In this document: one piece after another, positions 17,772 through 26,948 of the stretch
Layout: each line of letters opens with the position of its first letter
Position numbering within the stretch: position 1 is the first letter of the stretch
DNA from: JAIVJG01 sp964236735
Lineage (GTDB): Bacteria; Acidobacteriota; Blastocatellia; Pyrinomonadales; Pyrinomonadaceae
Reading direction: 5' to 3'
DNA: 64,000 bases
NCBI GenBank assembly: GCA_964236735.1
Contig: CAXSFM010000006.1
Location: 1-64,000, forward strand
Translations under genes and position numbers: made by a program
Notes under the pieces: model-generated
What the model was told of the DNA's origin: nothing
Databases searched by the model: none
Seen by the model: the letters and a program-made list of their open reading frames with translations, nothing else

Positions 17772-20030
17772 TCAGAAGCGGACTTTCATCGAGCCGGAGA
17801 TAAAGCGTGGCGGTGAATATTGGACGGGCGTGAACTCGCTCTCTTTCGCGATGCGGAAGACGCGGTTGGTCGCGTTCTCGACGTTGAATTGAAGGCCGAC
17901 GCTGTGCCGCTCGCGCTTGAACAGGTCAACGCCGAGATAGAGATTCGCGATGAGATGTTCGGGCAGGCGGACGAGCGTCTCGACGCCGTTTTCATCCGGC
18001 AGAGAGGCGGGCGTGCCGCTGCCGTACTCAAGCGCGCCGCTCGCGAAGAAGCCGCTGCGATGCTCGCGCCACGTCAAGCCCGCGACGCCCGTATGTATCT
18101 GATCGAAGGCTGCGGGCGCGCGCTCGCCTGCCGGAGCGTCTTCGATGGTGAAGCCGCCGGAGACGGGCGCGGTCTGGAAAGCGCGTTGCGCCGTGTAGCT
18201 GAAATACGCGGAGAGGCCGAGCGGTTTAATCTCCGCCAGTTCGGACGACAGTTCGACGCCGTAAGCTTTGCCACGCGCAAAGGTGGTCGGCAGGAAGATG
18301 CGGACGTTGGCGAGTTCCGTGTTCTCGAAAGAGTTGCGGTCTGTGCGCCAGTAGCCGGTCAGACGAACAACCAGTTTGTCTCGCAACGCGCGGCTCACGC
18401 CCGCCTCGAAATGATTGCTGCGCTCGGCGCGCGGCGGCTGATGGTTGAAGCCAAGCCGCGCGGAGAGCAGCAAATTTTCAATCGGCGGCGGCGCGAAGAA
18501 ACGATTGTAGGCGAAGTGGAGCACGGTGCGACCCTCATCGAGCGCATAGGTGAGATTGACGCGGGGGCTGAAGGCGCGCTCGCTCGTCACGACATTAAAC
18601 TGGTCGTAGCGCAGGCCGAGATTAGCCGTGAAATGTTTGAACGGGCGATACTGGTCTTGCACATAGAGGCTCGCTTGCCCGCCCGTCCTGCGCCCGCGAA
18701 ACTCGAACAGCGCGACCTCGATTTCATTGTCGCGCGGGTCGAACGAAAAATCTTCGCGCAGGCGCAGCAGCGTCAAGTCAACGCCCGCCTTAATCGCGTG
18801 GCGTGAGTTGAGGAACAGCGAGTAATCGCTTTTCGCGCCGAGCGTGATGTCGTTGCGCGAACCCCGCGCCTCTATCGAAACGGGGTCGGACGTGGGGACG
18901 AGTCGCGCGCCCGCGAAACGCTCGTAGAGCGAAGTTGATAAGAGCGACGAAGCGTTGAAGGTGTGATCCCACGACAGCACGACGGTCTGCTCGCGATTGC
19001 GCTGAAAGAAGTCGCGCCCGCGCGACTCGTCCTCAGTCGTGTTCGGGAGTTCAAAGTTAGTGCCCGCGCCCGTCAACACGAGACGGACGGAATCGTGCGC
19101 CGCGAGGCGATAATCCAACTGCGCGAAGGTGCGCGCGCCCTTGCCAAAATCGTGAAAGAGATTCGGCTCCGGCGTGTTCAAGAAACGCTCGCTCTCGAAG
19201 CCCTGCCCGTAAAAGAAATAACCGAAGCGCGCGGTGTGTCCGCCGTAGTTGAACGAGACGTTGTGGCGCAGGCGCGTGCCCGCTCCGAGCGTGACGGAGC
19301 CGTGATTGTTCGCGTCGAAGCCGGAGCGCGTGACGATGTCGAGGATGCCGCCGAAGCGATTGCCGAACTCCGCCGGGAAGCCGCCCGTGATGACGTTCAT
19401 TGATTGCACGACATCAGCCGAGAGGCCGGGCGTGAAAAGTTGATGCGGGTTGTCGAAGAACGAGACGCCGTTGATGAAAGTGTTGAGCGACAGTTCGTTG
19501 CCGCGCAGGTGCACGAAATTGTCGTGACCGGCGACCGCGCTTGAGACGAACGACGTGACGGCGTCGGTCAACTGCGTGCTCCGCGCGGTGGGCAAGAGCG
19601 CGAGTTGCTGCGCGTCAATCGTCCGCACGGTCGCGGCCTCCGTCTCGTCCAGCAGCTTCGTCTGGACGCGGACGTTGACCTCTTCGCGAATCGAGGCGCG
19701 CGGACTCAACTCAACATCTATCTGCTCGGCGGCGCGCGGCGCAAGCATGAAGGCGACGGGCTGCGTGTAAAAATCCGGCGACTCGACACGCAGGCGATAA
19801 CTGGCGGAACTCAAATTTGCAAACGAGTAATGGCCTTCGGCATTCGTGCTCGTCTCAAGCGCGGAGGCCAGCACGTTGCCCTCCAGTTTCACGCTCGCTC
19901 CTTTGATGGGCGCGTGCGTGCGCGCATCCGTCACCGTGCCGGCGACGCGCTGCTGTTGCGCCGCGACGCACACTGGAAGCGCGAGGCAGGCAAATAAAAC
20001 GATGAGAGTCTGACGGCAAAAACGCGGCAT
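17772..20030 (-). CDS. TonB-dependent receptor with N-terminal CarboxypepD_reg-like domain
   Basis: This 752-aa protein has a signal peptide at 1-24 (LIVLFACLALPVCVAAQ) and AGGAG 8 nt before the ATG. Residues about 28-105 are a carboxypeptidase-regulatory-like beta-sandwich (VAGTVTDARTHAPIKGASVK). Residues about 125-235 are the plug (VHLRGNELSLNTFINGVSFF, GGFPAEFGNRFGGILDIVTR). The rest is a beta-barrel ending in Arg-Phe, the usual outer-membrane C-terminal aromatic. Family role is energised uptake of large substrates across the outer membrane. Its place inside a polysaccharide locus could mean glycan import or sensing, but it may be unrelated. The presence of this gene shows the host has an outer membrane. 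Confidence 0.9.
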   Translation of the reverse strand: MPRFCRQTLIVLFACLALPVCVAAQQQRVAGTVTDARTHAPIKGASVKLEGNVLASALETSTNAEGHYSFANLSSASYRLRVESPDFYTQPVAFMLAPRAAEQIDVELSPRASIREEVNVRVQTKLLDETEAATVRTIDAQQLALLPTARSTQLTDAVTSFVSSAVAGHDNFVHLRGNELSLNTFINGVSFFDNPHQLFTPGLSADVVQSMNVITGGFPAEFGNRFGGILDIVTRSGFDANNHGSVTLGAGTRLRHNVSFNYGGHTARFGYFFYGQGFESERFLNTPEPNLFHDFGKGARTFAQLDYRLAAHDSVRLVLTGAGTNFELPNTTEDESRGRDFFQRNREQTVVLSWDHTFNASSLLSTSLYERFAGARLVPTSDPVSIEARGSRNDITLGAKSDYSLFLNSRHAIKAGVDLTLLRLREDFSFDPRDNEIEVALFEFRGRRTGGQASLYVQDQYRPFKHFTANLGLRYDQFNVVTSERAFSPRVNLTYALDEGRTVLHFAYNRFFAPPPIENLLLSARLGFNHQPPRAERSNHFEAGVSRALRDKLVVRLTGYWRTDRNSFENTELANVRIFLPTTFARGKAYGVELSSELAEIKPLGLSAYFSYTAQRAFQTAPVSGGFTIEDAPAGERAPAAFDQIHTGVAGLTWREHRSGFFASGALEYGSGTPASLPDENGVETLVRLPEHLIANLYLGVDLFKRERHSVGLQFNVENATNRVFRIAKESEFTPVQYSPPRFISGSMKVRF

Positions 20031-20162
20031 CTGTGATTCTCCTGTGACTCATTGCTTCAACTAAGTTTGAAGCTACCAGCATTTCTCTCGAACGCTTCAA
20101 GGCGCTCAAGAGTGGTACGGAAATTTAAGGACTCGGAATTTTGAGGTGAATACTATCACGCC

Positions 20163-21239
20163 TTAGTTCAACTCTAAGACTCTCGTCAGTTTCCTTAAAT
20201 TCTCTTCAGCCTCGCGCCGGAAAACCTCCGCCCATTGCCCGACATCAACGCGCGCGTCAGGCTCGAAAAGCGCGCGACGGAGTTGGCGAAGCAGCGCGTC
20301 CTCATCGCCGAAGTCGTAGAGCAGCATCCCGCGCGTCTCGCCCGCGCGCGTGCCCACGACGGGCAGGCCGCACGAGATTGCTTCGACGCGCGAGAGGCCG
20401 TAACTCTCGTCTCGGAAGGCGCGGGCGAAGACGCTGCTCTGTGTAAAAATCCGCAGCACGTCCGGGTGCGGGACGTTTTCAAGGACGGCGATCCAGTCTC
20501 TGCCGCGCAACGTTTCGGCGCGGTAATTTTCGTCGCGCGCGAACGTGCCGTCGAGCAGCAGCAAGCCGATGTCTTCTCCCGTCTCTTCGCGCAGGCGTTC
20601 GACCGCACGCGCCACTTGCGCGAAGCCGTAGTCGTGGATGAAGACGCCGGCGGAGCAGACGCGACGCGCGCGATGCAAATATGGCGCGAGCGCGTCTGGC
20701 GTCGAAAGCTGCGCGTCCGTTTCCTCTTGCGCGAGAGGCAGAAGCGGCGGCACGACCATCACCTTCTGTCTGACTTTGATGTCGTCAATCAGCCATCGCC
20801 GCAGTTCTTCACTGACGACGACGAACTCGTCAACGAATTTAATTGCGAGACGAAAGAGCGCGCGACGGATGAAATTGAATTGCCGTTGGCGTGAAGGTAA
20901 CGATCCGTCGTGGATGTTTTTGTACCACTCAAAACGAAGTATGAATTTTAAGGTTAACCAGACGGGCAGGAGCAGTGGATGCGGATACTCCAGATGAAAG
21001 TGTGTGGAGTCGAGGATGCGCGCGCCGCCGCGTCCTTCTTCAAGCAGTGCGGGGACGATGCCGAGCCGGCGGTGTTTGATGAAGCGGACATCACGCGCGT
21101 CTGAGGTCTGCCCCGCGCTTGAACTGACAGCCCACACGCGGGCGCGGCCTGCCAGCCGCTTGCGAAGCGCGCTCATGTAAATGGAGACGCCCCCGTAAGG
21201 CGGCGGGAGCGGGCCGAGAATGATGACTCTTCTGCTCAT
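20163..21239 (-). CDS. Glycosyltransferase family 4-like protein
   Basis: This 358-aa protein begins MSRRVIILGPLPPPYGGVSI, the G-P-x-P-P-x-G-G-x-x loop of GT4 enzymes. The middle holds VDEFVVVSEELRRWLID. The C-terminal domain holds VCSAGVFIHDYGFAQVARAV, the E-x(7)-E-like ESYGLSRVEAISCGLPVVGT, and a short terminal helix. Reaction: transfer of a sugar from a nucleotide donor, stereochemistry retaining by family. It is divergent from the GT2 gene at 21284, sharing a 44-bp gap, so the promoters overlap or are internal to the genes. Confidence 0.87.
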   Translation of the reverse strand: MSRRVIILGPLPPPYGGVSIYMSALRKRLAGRARVWAVSSSAGQTSDARDVRFIKHRRLGIVPALLEEGRGGARILDSTHFHLEYPHPLLLPVWLTLKFILRFEWYKNIHDGSLPSRQRQFNFIRRALFRLAIKFVDEFVVVSEELRRWLIDDIKVRQKVMVVPPLLPLAQEETDAQLSTPDALAPYLHRARRVCSAGVFIHDYGFAQVARAVERLREETGEDIGLLLLDGTFARDENYRAETLRGRDWIAVLENVPHPDVLRIFTQSSVFARAFRDESYGLSRVEAISCGLPVVGTRAGETRGMLLYDFGDEDALLRQLRRALFEPDARVDVGQWAEVFRREAEENLRKLTRVLELN

Positions 21240-21283
21240 CGAAGGCTGTTATCATGCTCTACGTCAAGTTGGAGTTCAAATTG

Positions 21284-22306
21284 ATGGACAGCCACGGCGC
21301 GCAAACTCTTACATTAAAACAACCCGCGAACAATGACGATGTTGTTGGCGATAACAACGACGCGGCGCGCGTCTCGGTCGTCGTGCCGTCGCACAACCAC
21401 GCGCGCTTCATCGCGCAGACCTTGCGCTCGATCATCAGACAGACGCACGCGCCCGCCGAGTTGCTCGTCATAGACGACGGCTCAAGTGACGATTCGCCGC
21501 GCATCATCGAGCAAGCTCTCAAAGACTGCCCGTTCCCTTGCGAGCTTGTGGTGCGCGGGGGACGCGGACTGTGCGCGACTTTGAACGAAGGACTCGCGCG
21601 CAGCACGCGCGGGCGTTACTTCGCTTATCTCGGCTCGGACGATCTCTGGCTCGAAGATTTCTTGCGCGAGCGCGTCCGCCTGCTCGAAGCGCGACCGCGC
21701 GCCGTGCTCGCCTACGGCCATGCACACATCGTTGACGCGCAGAATCACATCGTTGACTCGACGAAGGACTGGGCGGTTTACGCGGACGGTGATGCGCGCG
21801 GGATGCTTCTCAGAACCATCGGCCCGATGAGTCCGACCGTCTGTTACAGGCGCGCGCCGCTCGCGCGTCTCGGCTGGAACGAGACGGCGCGGCTGGAAGA
21901 TTACGAACTCTATTTGCGCCTCTGCGTCGAGGGCGAGTTCGCCTTTGACCCGCGCGTCCACGCGGCGTGGCGGCGACATGAAACGAACACGAGTTGGAAC
22001 CAGTTGATGATGCTCGAAGAGCAACTACGCGCGCAGCAACAACACTCAGAACTGCTCGGACTGAGCGACGGCGAACTGGCGCGGCTTCAGAGAAAGATCA
22101 AGTTCACGCGCGCGGAGGATTTTCTGCGGCTTGGCGAAAAGCGCGAGGCGTGGCGTTTGATGTCGCAAAATTTCGCCGGACACCAAGCGCCACGCGCCCT
22201 CGCGCGCATGTTGATACGCCTGCTCGTTCCCTCTCAACTGATGCGCCGTCGCAGCCTTCGCGCCGGGCGTCGCGCGACTGAACGCTACGGCTCGATTCAA
22301 ATTTAA
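21284..22306 (+). CDS. Family 2 glycosyltransferase
   Basis: This protein is 340 aa from ATG 21284 (GGAG 10 nt upstream); ATG 21254 is an alternative adding 10 residues. The GT-A domain shows VSVVVPSHNHARFIAQTLRS, LLVIDDGSSDDSPRIIEQAL, YFAYLGSDDLWLEDFLRERV (the D-x-D equivalent) and CYRRAPLARLGWNE. The C-terminal 100 residues are Arg-rich and helical (ARMLIRLLVPSQLMRRRSLR) and could contact the membrane. It starts the rightward gene set followed by the first Wzm/Wzt exporter pair. Sugar specificity is unknown. Confidence 0.87.
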   Translation: MDSHGAQTLTLKQPANNDDVVGDNNDAARVSVVVPSHNHARFIAQTLRSIIRQTHAPAELLVIDDGSSDDSPRIIEQALKDCPFPCELVVRGGRGLCATLNEGLARSTRGRYFAYLGSDDLWLEDFLRERVRLLEARPRAVLAYGHAHIVDAQNHIVDSTKDWAVYADGDARGMLLRTIGPMSPTVCYRRAPLARLGWNETARLEDYELYLRLCVEGEFAFDPRVHAAWRRHETNTSWNQLMMLEEQLRAQQQHSELLGLSDGELARLQRKIKFTRAEDFLRLGEKREAWRLMSQNFAGHQAPRALARMLIRLLVPSQLMRRRSLRAGRRATERYGSIQI

Positions 22307-22425
22307 GCGTCACGTCGTTCATCAAAAGGCATCCTTGACGCTTCCCGCGCGCGGTGGCTAGACTGACCGTTCAGACTAACCTCTTGAATTGATGCACACC
22401 ACACGCCTTCGTGAAGAATAACTTG

Positions 22426-23349
22426 ATGGATTTGAACACGGTCGAAAGAACACGCGATCTCGAACGCCGCGCCGGCGTGACGGGAAACGAGCAAGAGCGT
22501 GCGACAACAAAGGACGACTCTACGGAATTGACGGAGAGGCCGCACATTCGCATCCGTTCAAGTTCCGCCGTGCATCTCGACGCGCGCGAGTTGTGGGCGT
22601 ACCGCGAGTTGCTCTACTTCCTGACGTGGCGCGACATCAAAGTGCGTTACAAGCAGACGTTGATGGGCGCGGCGTGGGTCGTCGTCCAGCCGCTCTTCAC
22701 GATGCTGGTCTTCACGCTCTTCTTCAACAAGCTCGGCGGCTTTCAATCCGACGACATCCCTTACCCGCTGTTCGCCTACGCCGGACTGCTGCTCTGGACG
22801 TTCTTTTCGAGCGCGGTGACGAGCGGCACGTACAGCCTCGTCAACAACTCGAATCTGATTACGAAAGTTTATTTCCCGCGCCTCTTCGTGCCGGCGGCGG
22901 CGGTCGGCGCGGGGCTGGTTGATCTGGCCGTCGCCTCCGTCATTCTCGTCGGACTCATCGCGTACTACGGCGTGCGTCCGACGTGGGCGTTGCTGCTCGC
23001 GCCCTTCTTCATCCTGCTGGCGGTGCTGCTCGCGCTCGGCGTCGGGCTGCTCGTTTCGGCGACGACCGTCAAGTACAGAGACTTACGGCACGCGCTGCCG
23101 TTTTTGATTCAACTCTGGATGTTCGCCTCGCCCGTCATTTATCCGGCGAGCCTCGTGCCCCCGCGCTGGCGTTGGGCGCTCGCGCTTAACCCTCTGACCG
23201 GCATCATCGAGGGCTTCCGCGCGTCGCTCGTCGGTCGTGCATTCGACTGGCCGGTGATCCTCGTCTCGACCGTCATCACGCTTTCACTCCTCGCCGTCTC
23301 GTTCTACATTTTTCGCCGCTTCGAGGAAACATTCGCCGACGTGATTTAG
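22426..23349 (+). CDS. ABC-2 type polysaccharide export permease (Wzm-like), copy 1
   Basis: This 307-aa protein starts at ATG 22426; GTG 22411 in frame is possible. A 45-residue hydrophilic N-terminus precedes the conserved ELWAYRELLYFLTWRDIKVR and YKQTLMGAAWVVVQPLFTML, then about six membrane helices and the signature FLIQLWMFASPVIYP and LNPLTGIIEGFRA. Family knowledge: it forms the inner-membrane channel exporting lipid-linked O-antigen, capsule or teichoic-acid-type polymers. Its ATPase partner follows 22 bp downstream. A second very similar permease sits at 36588. Confidence 0.92.
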   Translation: MDLNTVERTRDLERRAGVTGNEQERATTKDDSTELTERPHIRIRSSSAVHLDARELWAYRELLYFLTWRDIKVRYKQTLMGAAWVVVQPLFTMLVFTLFFNKLGGFQSDDIPYPLFAYAGLLLWTFFSSAVTSGTYSLVNNSNLITKVYFPRLFVPAAAVGAGLVDLAVASVILVGLIAYYGVRPTWALLLAPFFILLAVLLALGVGLLVSATTVKYRDLRHALPFLIQLWMFASPVIYPASLVPPRWRWALALNPLTGIIEGFRASLVGRAFDWPVILVSTVITLSLLAVSFYIFRRFEETFADVI

Positions 23350-23371
23350 ACGCACGACAACGACATCAAAC

Positions 23372-24682
23372 ATGCGACCCATCGTCCACATCGAAAACGT
23401 CGGCAAGAGCTACCGCATCGGCGGGGCGCATCCCGGCTACATGACGCTGCGCGAGACGATAGGCGGCATGTTGCTCGCGCCGCTCAGACGCCTGCGCGGC
23501 GGCGCGCGCGCGTCGAAGCGCGAGACGGTCTGGGCGTTGAAGAACATCTCCCTGAGCGTGGCGGAGGGCGAGATTATCGGCGTCATCGGCAGAAACGGCG
23601 CGGGCAAGTCAACGCTTCTGAAAATTCTTTCGCGCGTGACGAAGCCGACCGTGGGCGACGCGGACATCTACGGGCGCGTCGGCTCACTGCTTGAAGTCGG
23701 GACGGGCTTTCACCCGGATTTGACGGGGCGCGAAAATATTTATCTCAACGGTGCGATACTCGGTATGCGCCGCACGGAGATTCAACGCAAGTTCGATGAA
23801 ATCGTCGCCTTCTCAGAGATCGAGCGATACCTCGACACGGCGGTCAAATTTTATTCGTCGGGGATGTACGTGCGGCTCGCCTTTTCGGTCGCCGCGCATC
23901 TTGAGCCGGAAGTCTTAATCATGGACGAAGTGCTCGCCGTCGGCGACGCGGCCTTTCAACAGAAATGCCTCGACAAGATGAGCGACATTCGACGACAGGG
24001 ACGCACGATCTTCTTCGTCTCGCACACGATGTCCGCCGTCACGCGACTCTGCCAGCGCGCTATTCTGCTTGAGCGCGGCTACATCGTCCGCGACGGCACG
24101 GCGCAGGAAGTCGTCAACGAATATCTGAAAGCGAACTGGAACGCCGCCGCCGAGCGCGTGTGGGATGACGACGACGATGGCAACGTGCGCGACAAAGCGG
24201 CGACGGGCGACGACGTGGTGCGCCTGCGCCGCGCGCGCGTGGTTGACGCAAGGGGCGAGACCATTACGTCAATTGATATACGCCAGCCCGTCGGCATCGA
24301 AATCACTTACGAAGTCCGCGCGAACGGCCACATTCTCGCGCCGGGCGTTGACGTTTACAACGAGGCGGGCGTGCATCTCTTCACCTCGCACGAGACAAAC
24401 GAAGAGTGGCGACGGCGCACGCGCGACGCACACACCATTTACACGAGCACGGTCTGGATACCCGGCAACACGATGGCTGAAGGCAATCTTATGGTCGGCG
24501 TCTCCGTCGCGTCGCACCTGCCCGCAGCGAGCATTCTCCACGCGCACGAACGCAACGCCGTCGCCTTTCAAGTGGCTGACGTGCCGGGCGAGAATTCGGC
24601 GCGCGGCGACTACGTCGGCCCGATGCCCGGCGTCGTGCGCCCGCTTCTCGAATGGACGACACGCGCCGACGAAGCAGCGTGA
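23372..24682 (+). CDS. Polysaccharide ABC exporter ATP-binding protein with C-terminal glycan-binding domain (Wzt-like), copy 1
   Basis: This is a 436-aa protein. The nucleotide-binding domain has Walker A GRNGAGKST near residues 73-81, LLEVGTGFHPDLTGRENIYL, the signature YSSGMYVRLAFS at 161-172 and Walker B VLIMDEVLAVGD at 181-192. Residues about 285-430 are a Wzt_C-like beta-sandwich (VGIEITYEVRANGHILAPGV, YTSTVWIPGNTMAEGNLMVG) that in characterised Wzt proteins recognises the modified end of the exported glycan. An Asp-rich linker (WDDDDDGN) joins the two. The stop TGA overlaps the GTG start of the next gene as GTGA, implying translational coupling. Confidence 0.92.
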   Translation: MRPIVHIENVGKSYRIGGAHPGYMTLRETIGGMLLAPLRRLRGGARASKRETVWALKNISLSVAEGEIIGVIGRNGAGKSTLLKILSRVTKPTVGDADIYGRVGSLLEVGTGFHPDLTGRENIYLNGAILGMRRTEIQRKFDEIVAFSEIERYLDTAVKFYSSGMYVRLAFSVAAHLEPEVLIMDEVLAVGDAAFQQKCLDKMSDIRRQGRTIFFVSHTMSAVTRLCQRAILLERGYIVRDGTAQEVVNEYLKANWNAAAERVWDDDDDGNVRDKAATGDDVVRLRRARVVDARGETITSIDIRQPVGIEITYEVRANGHILAPGVDVYNEAGVHLFTSHETNEEWRRRTRDAHTIYTSTVWIPGNTMAEGNLMVGVSVASHLPAASILHAHERNAVAFQVADVPGENSARGDYVGPMPGVVRPLLEWTTRADEAA

Positions 24683-26946
24683 GAGAGGACGCCACGCGAA
24701 AACAGATGAGCCTGCCAGCGCGCGTCAAGCGCAGACTAAAAAAAGACCTCTCGCTTTCGTCCAAGCTGCTCGCGAAGCGCGCCTTCGTCGGGACAGTGCG
24801 CGCCGCCGTCCGTCTCGCCGCGCGCGTCTATAACTTCGCCGACCGCACGCTCGAACTCGCCACCACGCACGGCCTCGACCTGCGGCGCGCGTGGGACGTG
24901 CGAATCAAGCCGCAGCCACCATCTGTTCAACTTTACGGCGCACACGATTTTCTCTTCGTCATGGACGCGCTCAACGGCAAAAAGCGCGACGCCTCCGCGC
25001 AAGCGACGAACAATGACGCAGTAGCAGAGGTGCGCGCCTCCATCATCATTCCCGTCTTCAACAAAATCGAATACACCTTTCAATGCCTGCGCTCGCTGCT
25101 GCGCGAAGTTGACTTGTCAGAGACGGAAATTATCATCGTCAACAACGCTTCACAGGACGAGACGGCGCGCGTGCTAGCTTACTTTAAGAACGTCGTCCGC
25201 GTCGTCGAGAACGAAACGAATCTCGGATTCGTTGATGCCTGCAATCGCGGCGCAGCCACTGCGCGCGGTCGCTTCCTCATCTTCCTCAATAACGATACCG
25301 TCGTGATGCCCGGCTGGCTCAAGCATCTCATCCAAACTGTCGAGCGTGACGAAAGCGTCGGCGCGGTCGGCTCGATGCTCATCTACCCTGACGGACGTTT
25401 GCAGGAGGCGGGCGCAATCGTCTGGCGGGACGGAGAGGCTTTTCATTACGGCTGGGGCAAGTCGCCGGATGACAGTCGCTACTCTTTCGCGCGCGAGGTT
25501 GACTATTGCTCCGGCGCGTCTCTGCTCATCCGGCGCGAAATTTTCGAGCAGCTTGGCGGCTTCGACAGACGCTACGCCCCCGCTTATTACGAAGACGCAG
25601 ACCTCTGTTTCGGCGTGCGCTCGCTCGGCTACAAGGTTGTCTATCAACCCGCCTCGCAGCTCATTCATTTCGAGGGCACGACCGCCGGGACTGAGATTGG
25701 CGCGGGCTTCAAGCGTTACCAAAACGTCAACCGCGAAAAGTTTTTCGAGAAGTGGCGCGACACGCTCGAACGCGATCAACTGACGAACGATTCGTCGAAC
25801 GTCTTGCGCGCGTCGAACCGCAAGCGCGGGCCGCACGTCATCATCTTCGACGACCGCGTGCCGACGCCCGACCGCGACGCCGGCAGCGCACGCATGATGT
25901 TCATTCTCAGAAGCCTCGCGCGTTGGAGTCGCCCCGTCTTCGTCTCGCTGGGCAAAAATAACTCGCCCGGCTACGAGCGGCTGCTGTGGAACGAGGGCAT
26001 CGAGACGGCGAGCGCGACCGAATACACGCGCCTGCTGCGTGAAAGAAAGTTCAGCGCGGCGATTATCAGCCGCCCCGACATTGCCGGCGCGATGCTTCCG
26101 AAACTCAGACGCGCCGACCCAGACCTGCGCGTCGTCTTCGACATGGTTGACACGTACTTCATACGCCACGAGCGCGAGCACAACATCACGGGCGACGCGC
26201 GGAGGGCTGAAGAGGCGCGCGAGTTTCGCAAGCTTGAGACAGGCGTCGCGCGCGGGAGCGACCTCATTTGGTGTGCTTCTTCCGAAGATAAAAAAGTGAT
26301 GGAGCATGAAGCGCCGGGCGTGCCCATCGAAGTCATTCCGACGATTCACGAGCCGCACGAGGAGCGCGGGCTGGCTTTCACGGAGAGGAACGGCTTGCTC
26401 TTCGTCGGCAACTTCGCGCATCGCCCGAACAGCGACGGCGTTCAATATTTCATGCGCGAAGTTTATCCGCTCGTCCGCGATGCGCTGCCCGGCGTGAAGT
26501 TCGATGTCGTGGGCGACTACGCGCCGCCGGAGATTACGGCCTACGACTCCGAAGACGTGCGCGTGCATGGCTACGTGCCGGACATCGCCCCGCTCTTTCG
26601 CCACTGCCGCGTCTTCGTCGCGCCCGTCCGCTTCGGCGCGGGCGTCAAAGGGAAAATCGGCGAGTCGCTCGCCTACGGTGTGCCCGTCGTCACAACATCA
26701 GTCGGCGCGGAAGGAATGAACCTCACGCACGGTGAAGAAGCCTTAATTGCCGACACTCCGCGCGAGTTCGCAGACTGCGTCGTGCGGCTCTATCGCGAAC
26801 AGACGCTCTGGCAAAAGTTATCTGATGAAGGCTACGAGCACGTCAAAAAAACATTCGCCCCGCAAGTCGTCGGCGAAATCATTGATGGCTCGCTCCGGGA
26901 ACTTCTCGCCACACACAACGCCGCGCGGCAACAAAATTCCGATTAA
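24679..26946 (+). CDS. Two-domain glycosyltransferase: GT2 fused to GT4
   Basis: This protein is about 755 aa. I chose GTG 24679 because it overlaps the upstream stop as GTGA; ATG 24652 and ATG 24706 are also in frame. Residues about 120-340 are a GT-A domain (SIIIPVFNKIEYTFQCLRSL, EIIIVNNASQDETARVL, FLIFLNNDTVVMPGW, CSGASLLIRREIFEQLGGFD). Residues about 400-745 are a GT-B domain (VIIFDDRVPTPDRDAGSARM, LLFVGNFAHRPNSDGVQYFM, PVRFGAGVKGKIGESLAYGV). Such fusions make two linkages on one polymer, often near a chain end. The coupling to Wzt suggests it acts on the exported glycan (inference). Confidence 0.9.
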   Translation: MREDATRKQMSLPARVKRRLKKDLSLSSKLLAKRAFVGTVRAAVRLAARVYNFADRTLELATTHGLDLRRAWDVRIKPQPPSVQLYGAHDFLFVMDALNGKKRDASAQATNNDAVAEVRASIIIPVFNKIEYTFQCLRSLLREVDLSETEIIIVNNASQDETARVLAYFKNVVRVVENETNLGFVDACNRGAATARGRFLIFLNNDTVVMPGWLKHLIQTVERDESVGAVGSMLIYPDGRLQEAGAIVWRDGEAFHYGWGKSPDDSRYSFAREVDYCSGASLLIRREIFEQLGGFDRRYAPAYYEDADLCFGVRSLGYKVVYQPASQLIHFEGTTAGTEIGAGFKRYQNVNREKFFEKWRDTLERDQLTNDSSNVLRASNRKRGPHVIIFDDRVPTPDRDAGSARMMFILRSLARWSRPVFVSLGKNNSPGYERLLWNEGIETASATEYTRLLRERKFSAAIISRPDIAGAMLPKLRRADPDLRVVFDMVDTYFIRHEREHNITGDARRAEEAREFRKLETGVARGSDLIWCASSEDKKVMEHEAPGVPIEVIPTIHEPHEERGLAFTERNGLLFVGNFAHRPNSDGVQYFMREVYPLVRDALPGVKFDVVGDYAPPEITAYDSEDVRVHGYVPDIAPLFRHCRVFVAPVRFGAGVKGKIGESLAYGVPVVTTSVGAEGMNLTHGEEALIADTPREFADCVVRLYREQTLWQKLSDEGYEHVKKTFAPQVVGEIIDGSLRELLATHNAARQQNSD

Positions 26947-26948
26947 GC

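Noticed and set aside
25174..26604. 476-codon minus-strand frame inside the GT2-GT4 gene
   Set aside because: It lies wholly antisense to a gene with two complete, recognisable domains and has no recognisable motif itself.
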